Part shown: positions 5,540 to 8,335 of the stretch, piece by piece
How positions within the stretch are numbered: position 1 is the first letter of the stretch
How the letters are laid out: every line of letters starts with the position of its first letter
Origin: RGIG7378 sp045588325
GTDB taxonomy: Bacteria; Bacillota; Clostridia; RGIG7378
Direction: 5' to 3'
Assembly: GCA_045588325.1 (NCBI GenBank)
Contig: JAZNEA010000091.1
Coordinates: 1-8,335, forward strand
DNA: 8,335 bases
Translations under genes and position numbers: made by a program
The notes under the pieces: model-generated
Databases searched by the model: none
What the model was told of the DNA's origin: nothing
The model's input: the letters and a program-made list of their open reading frames with translations, nothing else

Positions 5540-6040
5540 TCATTCTAATAATTTTGCTAACCCTGCCAATCTGGGGTCAATCTCCTTATGTGTACAATCG
5601 CATGTACCCTTGTTGAGATTAATGCCACACTTAGGACAAATACCCTTACAATCATCGACACAAAGGTCTCTAACTGGAATCGCTGTACAAATACCATCTA
5701 TCACAGTATCTGTAAGGTCGATGAAATTGCCTGTGTATGTGACAAAATCAACATCCTCTGCATCGTCATCGCTACCCTCTGGTATAAAGCACTGCTCGCA
5801 ATGCTCATCTACCTTACGGTTAAGACTCTCCATGCACCTAGCACAAACCGTATCGTATTGGCAACTTATGTCCAAGGTGACATATATCCTGCCGAGAACG
5901 TGCCTGGCAACTACCTCTGTCACAACCTGCTGGATGTGTATCTCTGGACCAACAAAATCAACTATACCCTCGGGGATATCTGTGAACCTGTAATCCAAAG
6001 AGGAATCAGAGCTAATTATGGTACGAACGTCAATCAGCAT
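5540..6040 (-). CDS. DUF177 family protein (YceD), conserved L32-linked protein
   Basis: The 166-residue protein belongs to the DUF177/YceD family, recognised from its overall plan and from its position just before rpmF. The family is linked to ribosomal RNA or large-subunit metabolism in some organisms, but no biochemical role is established here. Visible features are a CARC pair (Cys66/Cys69), an acidic stretch around 88-97 (GSDDDAEDVD), and a cysteine-rich C-terminal part: CKGICPKCGINLNKGTCDC (Cys131, 135, 138, 147, 149), likely a metal-binding knuckle. It ends in the typical DPRLAGLAKLL. GGTGGAG precedes the ATG by about four bases. A near-consensus promoter lies just upstream, so this is the first gene of a two-gene yceD-rpmF transcript. 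Confidence 0.9.
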   Translation of the reverse strand: MLIDVRTIISSDSSLDYRFTDIPEGIVDFVGPEIHIQQVVTEVVARHVLGRIYVTLDISCQYDTVCARCMESLNRKVDEHCEQCFIPEGSDDDAEDVDFVTYTGNFIDLTDTVIDGICTAIPVRDLCVDDCKGICPKCGINLNKGTCDCTHKEIDPRLAGLAKLLE

Positions 6041-6076
6041 ATAACTCCACCGTCAAAACAAAAGATTAACAGCATA

Positions 6077-6104
6077 ATTATACTCCAAACAGATTGTATG
6101 TCAA
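6077..6104 (-). promoter_or_regulatory. SigmaA-type promoter of the DUF177-rpmF operon
   Basis: The minus strand has TTGACA (6104-6099), a 16-base spacer, and TATAAT (6082-6077). Both hexamers match the housekeeping consensus exactly, and the spacer is one base shorter than the optimum. A transcript would start near 6070, about 30 bases before the DUF177 ATG at 6040. The 90-base gap between the glycan cluster and the DUF177 gene is the natural place for it. No operator or riboswitch-like structure is visible in the short leader. Confidence 0.88.
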
Positions 6105-6130
6105 CGGGTAATTTTCACACTAGGTATGTG

Positions 6131-7261
6131 TTATTTGAGCCCAGTTATTCCCATTTCCTGGAGGACTCTCTTTGAACTCTCTCCATCGGGATGTACGTAG
6201 AACAAATTCTTTAGCTCTCTTCTCTGATGGGCAAAATCGTCGGCCTTTTCAAAGTCTCTGAACCAACCGATTAATTCATCGCAATTTGAAACCACCTGAC
6301 CCGGCATATAATTTTCAACAGGCTCAAAAGCAAAGCCTCTGGTCTCTCTATACTGTTCCAGATCATCGTATGCAAAGCATATTGGCTTATCCGTCAACAG
6401 ATAGTCAATATAAACAGATGAATAATCTGTAATCAGTGCATCTGTCTGACCCAGTAGCTTGTACAAGGATGCCTGACCTACTATGTCTGAGTCTTTTAAA
6501 TTGACAATATTGCTGTAGCAAATGCCATCCAGCTTCTCAGCGCTCCATGGATGAAGCTTTAAAATAAGGAGGTAGTTGAGTTGCTTGAGAGCCTCGTTAA
6601 GTTCTGACAATTGGGATCTGGACAAAAAGGGCAATCCTATCTCAGAATCGACGCCATCTACAAAGCCATTGGCGTTTCTAAAGGTTGGCATCCAGATAAA
6701 TCGTCTGTCAAAACCTGGGTATCTGCTGGCCAGTTCCTCTCCTGCCAAGAACAGCTCGTCGTTTCTGGGAAGGCCAAGATGCCTGCAAGAACTGGTATCC
6801 AAACCTGTAGAGGCGGCCAATTCCTTGTCAAAAAAGGGGGCTGTGGACAATAGCATGTCACAATCCACCTTGGAAACCGTTCCGTCTGACTTGACCAACT
6901 TTTTAAGCGGCATTCCGTGCCACGCAATGCACATTTTCTGTCTGCCTGCGACGTACTTATCTCCCAAAATTGAATGAGTCCTGAATATGTATGCAGAGCG
7001 GCAATAATGCCAAAAGAGCCCTGTAGACTTAGGTTTTACCAATTTGACTGAGCTAAGTATATCTCTATATTTATCTACATTCCTTACTGCCCAGACAACT
7101 GAATATTCCTTATGGAGATTCTGCCTGACTAATTCCTCATAAATAGCGCGGGCATTGTCACTATAGTCAGGAGATGAATAAAAGAAAATCTGATTCTTTT
7201 TCTTTGGAATTAACCTGTTAACTAAATATGTTATCTTAAGCAACGCTGTCTTTATCCCCAT
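6131..7261 (-). CDS. CDP-glycerol:glycerophosphotransferase family protein (TagB/TagF-like)
   Basis: Members of this family transfer glycerol phosphate (or related polyol phosphate) from CDP-glycerol to a lipid-linked or surface polymer, as in teichoic acid synthesis. The 376-residue protein is a single-domain enzyme, close in length to TagB. Visible family landmarks are SSPDYSDNARAIYEEL (29-44), WHGMPLKKL with the likely catalytic His115, GLPRNDEL (163-170), WMPTFRN (190-196), LKLHP (234-238), LITDYSSVYIDYLL (276-289) and HPDGESSKRV (357-366). The N-terminus is basic and amphipathic, as in peripheral membrane members. No substrate can be assigned from sequence alone; teichoic acid, another polyol-phosphate polymer, or decoration of a capsule are all possible. 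It overlaps the flippase stop by one base (TAATG), with GGGAG about seven bases upstream, so the two form one unit. Confidence 0.9.
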   Translation of the reverse strand: MGIKTALLKITYLVNRLIPKKKNQIFFYSSPDYSDNARAIYEELVRQNLHKEYSVVWAVRNVDKYRDILSSVKLVKPKSTGLFWHYCRSAYIFRTHSILGDKYVAGRQKMCIAWHGMPLKKLVKSDGTVSKVDCDMLLSTAPFFDKELAASTGLDTSSCRHLGLPRNDELFLAGEELASRYPGFDRRFIWMPTFRNANGFVDGVDSEIGLPFLSRSQLSELNEALKQLNYLLILKLHPWSAEKLDGICYSNIVNLKDSDIVGQASLYKLLGQTDALITDYSSVYIDYLLTDKPICFAYDDLEQYRETRGFAFEPVENYMPGQVVSNCDELIGWFRDFEKADDFAHQRRELKNLFYVHPDGESSKRVLQEMGITGLK

Positions 7262-8335
7262 TAGGAAACTCCCTTTCTATTACGAATGCTGGTGTACAGC
7301 TGAATCAAATCCTTATGAACTATAATCACAAATGCAACCATTGTAAGGACGGATGTGATTAATATATTCATATCTAAACTGACCAATATGGCCTGGGCAG
7401 AACATACGATGGTCATCAACAAAAATTTTGGTGTATTGATCTTAATATTAATATACCTTTTTACAGAAACAAGCCTGCAGACAGCCACGATCACATATGC
7501 TATAACTGTACCAATAACGGCTCCCCAGATACCCAGAATTTTAATAAATACCAGGTTAATTACCAGGTTAGCAACACCTGCTGCCAAAGTGGTCCACATA
7601 AGGTTCTGGGACTTTTTCATGGCACCCAGCAGGGATCCAAAAAAGCCGGAAACAGCCGAGAAGATTGCCGCTATGAGCAATGGTGGAACATATTTCCAGG
7701 ACTCAAAGAACTCTGCACTGACATAAAATCTCATGAATACCTTGATGACCGATATTATGCAAATGCACATGGCAAATAACACGATTATAAACGCATTAAA
7801 TATCTTGGCGTAAAACTGTGAATCATTGGATGAGTCGTACTCTCGTATGGATGAAAGCCCCCATGCCTGAACAAAGATATTGGTGACCACGTTCAGCAGA
7901 GATGGTATCTTTGAGGCCGTTGTAAAAAAGCCCAACATGGCGCTGCTGACAACGAACTCGATTATCAGCTTATTAGATGAGTTTATCGCCCACCAGGAAA
8001 CATCATTTAAAATATATGGCAATGAGAACAGGACCATAGCCTTCATCAATGTGGATGAGTACTTTGACTGACGCAAGTCCTTAAACATGCCGCCAAGAAT
8101 AAAGGCCAGCAATGCCGTCATTGAGTTAGAGATGATATATGCCAACAGATATCCGCGAACACCCATCCTGAGTCCCAGTAGCAATACTACATTGCATACC
8201 ACCAGCACAAAGGTCTGTACGATGCTGAGGATGGCATACATTTTGTTCTTGTCCTTGACCTTAAGGTAGATCAGAGCATTGGAAACAGCAAAGGAAGAGA
8301 TCACGCAGGCGCACAAGAACCATCTCCACTCCCCT
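7261..8335 (-). CDS. Polysaccharide biosynthesis flippase (Wzx/MATE-MVF superfamily), 5' end outside window
   Basis: This integral membrane protein most likely flips lipid-linked oligosaccharide units across the cytoplasmic membrane. The reading frame is open to the window edge, giving about 357 residues; full-length members have roughly 450-500, so the N-terminal quarter is missing. The TTG near 8316 is only an internal codon, since the frame continues upstream through GEWRWF. About eleven hydrophobic segments are visible. A central amphipathic stretch, NSSNKLIIEFVVSSAMLGFF followed by TTASKIP, is typical of Wzx-like proteins between their two halves. The C-terminal half contains GSLLGAMKKSQNLMWTTL and a long paired segment near AAGVANLVINLVFIKILGIWGAVIG, shortened here to its start AAGVANLVINLVF. 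It is translationally coupled to the CDP-glycerol transferase, which places both in a surface-glycan cluster extending out of the window. Its polymer cannot be told from sequence. Confidence 0.88.
   Translation of the reverse strand, partial: GEWRWFLCACVISSFAVSNALIYLKVKDKNKMYAILSIVQTFVLVVCNVVLLLGLRMGVRGYLLAYIISNSMTALLAFILGGMFKDLRQSKYSSTLMKAMVLFSLPYILNDVSWWAINSSNKLIIEFVVSSAMLGFFTTASKIPSLLNVVTNIFVQAWGLSSIREYDSSNDSQFYAKIFNAFIIVLFAMCICIISVIKVFMRFYVSAEFFESWKYVPPLLIAAIFSAVSGFFGSLLGAMKKSQNLMWTTLAAGVANLVINLVFIKILGIWGAVIGTVIAYVIVAVCRLVSVKRYINIKINTPKFLLMTIVCSAQAILVSLDMNILITSVLTMVAFVIIVHKDLIQLYTSIRNRKGVS

Noticed and set aside
6105..6130. Hairpin CACA...TGTG after the CDP-glycerol transferase as a terminator
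   Set aside because: Only four pairs with a seven-base loop and no T-tract; too weak to call.
5588..6175. Plus-strand open frame of 195 codons opposite the DUF177 gene
   Set aside because: It is antisense to a gene with clear family features, shows no recognisable motif, and runs past the strong minus-strand promoter. It is a shadow frame.
8314..8316. TTG as the start of the flippase
   Set aside because: The frame continues upstream to the window edge with no stop, and the protein lacks the N-terminal membrane segments, so this is an internal codon.

Overview
The window looks like a spore-forming, low-to-mid G+C Clostridia chromosome, possibly Lachnospiraceae. That placement is inferred from gene content and protein similarity recalled from memory, not from a search. 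Every gene I can support is on the minus strand, so the biological order runs from high to low coordinates. Genes fill almost the whole window; no gap reaches 300 bases. I see no tRNA, rRNA, CRISPR array, insertion sequence or phage gene.

In transcription order: (1) 8335-6131 is the end of a surface-glycan cluster: a polysaccharide flippase (5' end outside the window) overlapping a CDP-glycerol:glycerophosphotransferase by one base. (2) A strong housekeeping-type promoter at 6077-6104 drives a DUF177/YceD-family gene and rpmF (ribosomal protein L32), closed by an intrinsic terminator at 5254-5295. (3) 5253-1907 is a tight run of three housekeeping genes: a PDZ/radical-SAM/DUF512 protein, the ribosome-assembly GTPase Der, and the acyltransferase PlsY. 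It is closed by a second intrinsic terminator at 1844-1878. (4) 1843-1 is the sporulation sigma cluster spoIIGA-sigE-sigG, with sigG cut by the window edge.

The sporulation genes work together: SpoIIGA is the membrane aspartic protease that removes the pro-sequence of pro-SigmaE in the mother cell, and SigmaG is the later forespore sigma factor. A SigmaF-like promoter lies at the right distance in front of sigG.

The most unusual structure is at two gene junctions. The U-tract of each terminator runs directly into the start codon of the next gene. At spoIIGA the 3' arm of the hairpin also contains the Shine-Dalgarno sequence. At the DUF512 gene there is no Shine-Dalgarno sequence at all. These could be conditional terminators or translation-masking hairpins. 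I found no wholly new multi-gene system; the gene families themselves are known, although DUF512 and DUF177 proteins are poorly characterised.
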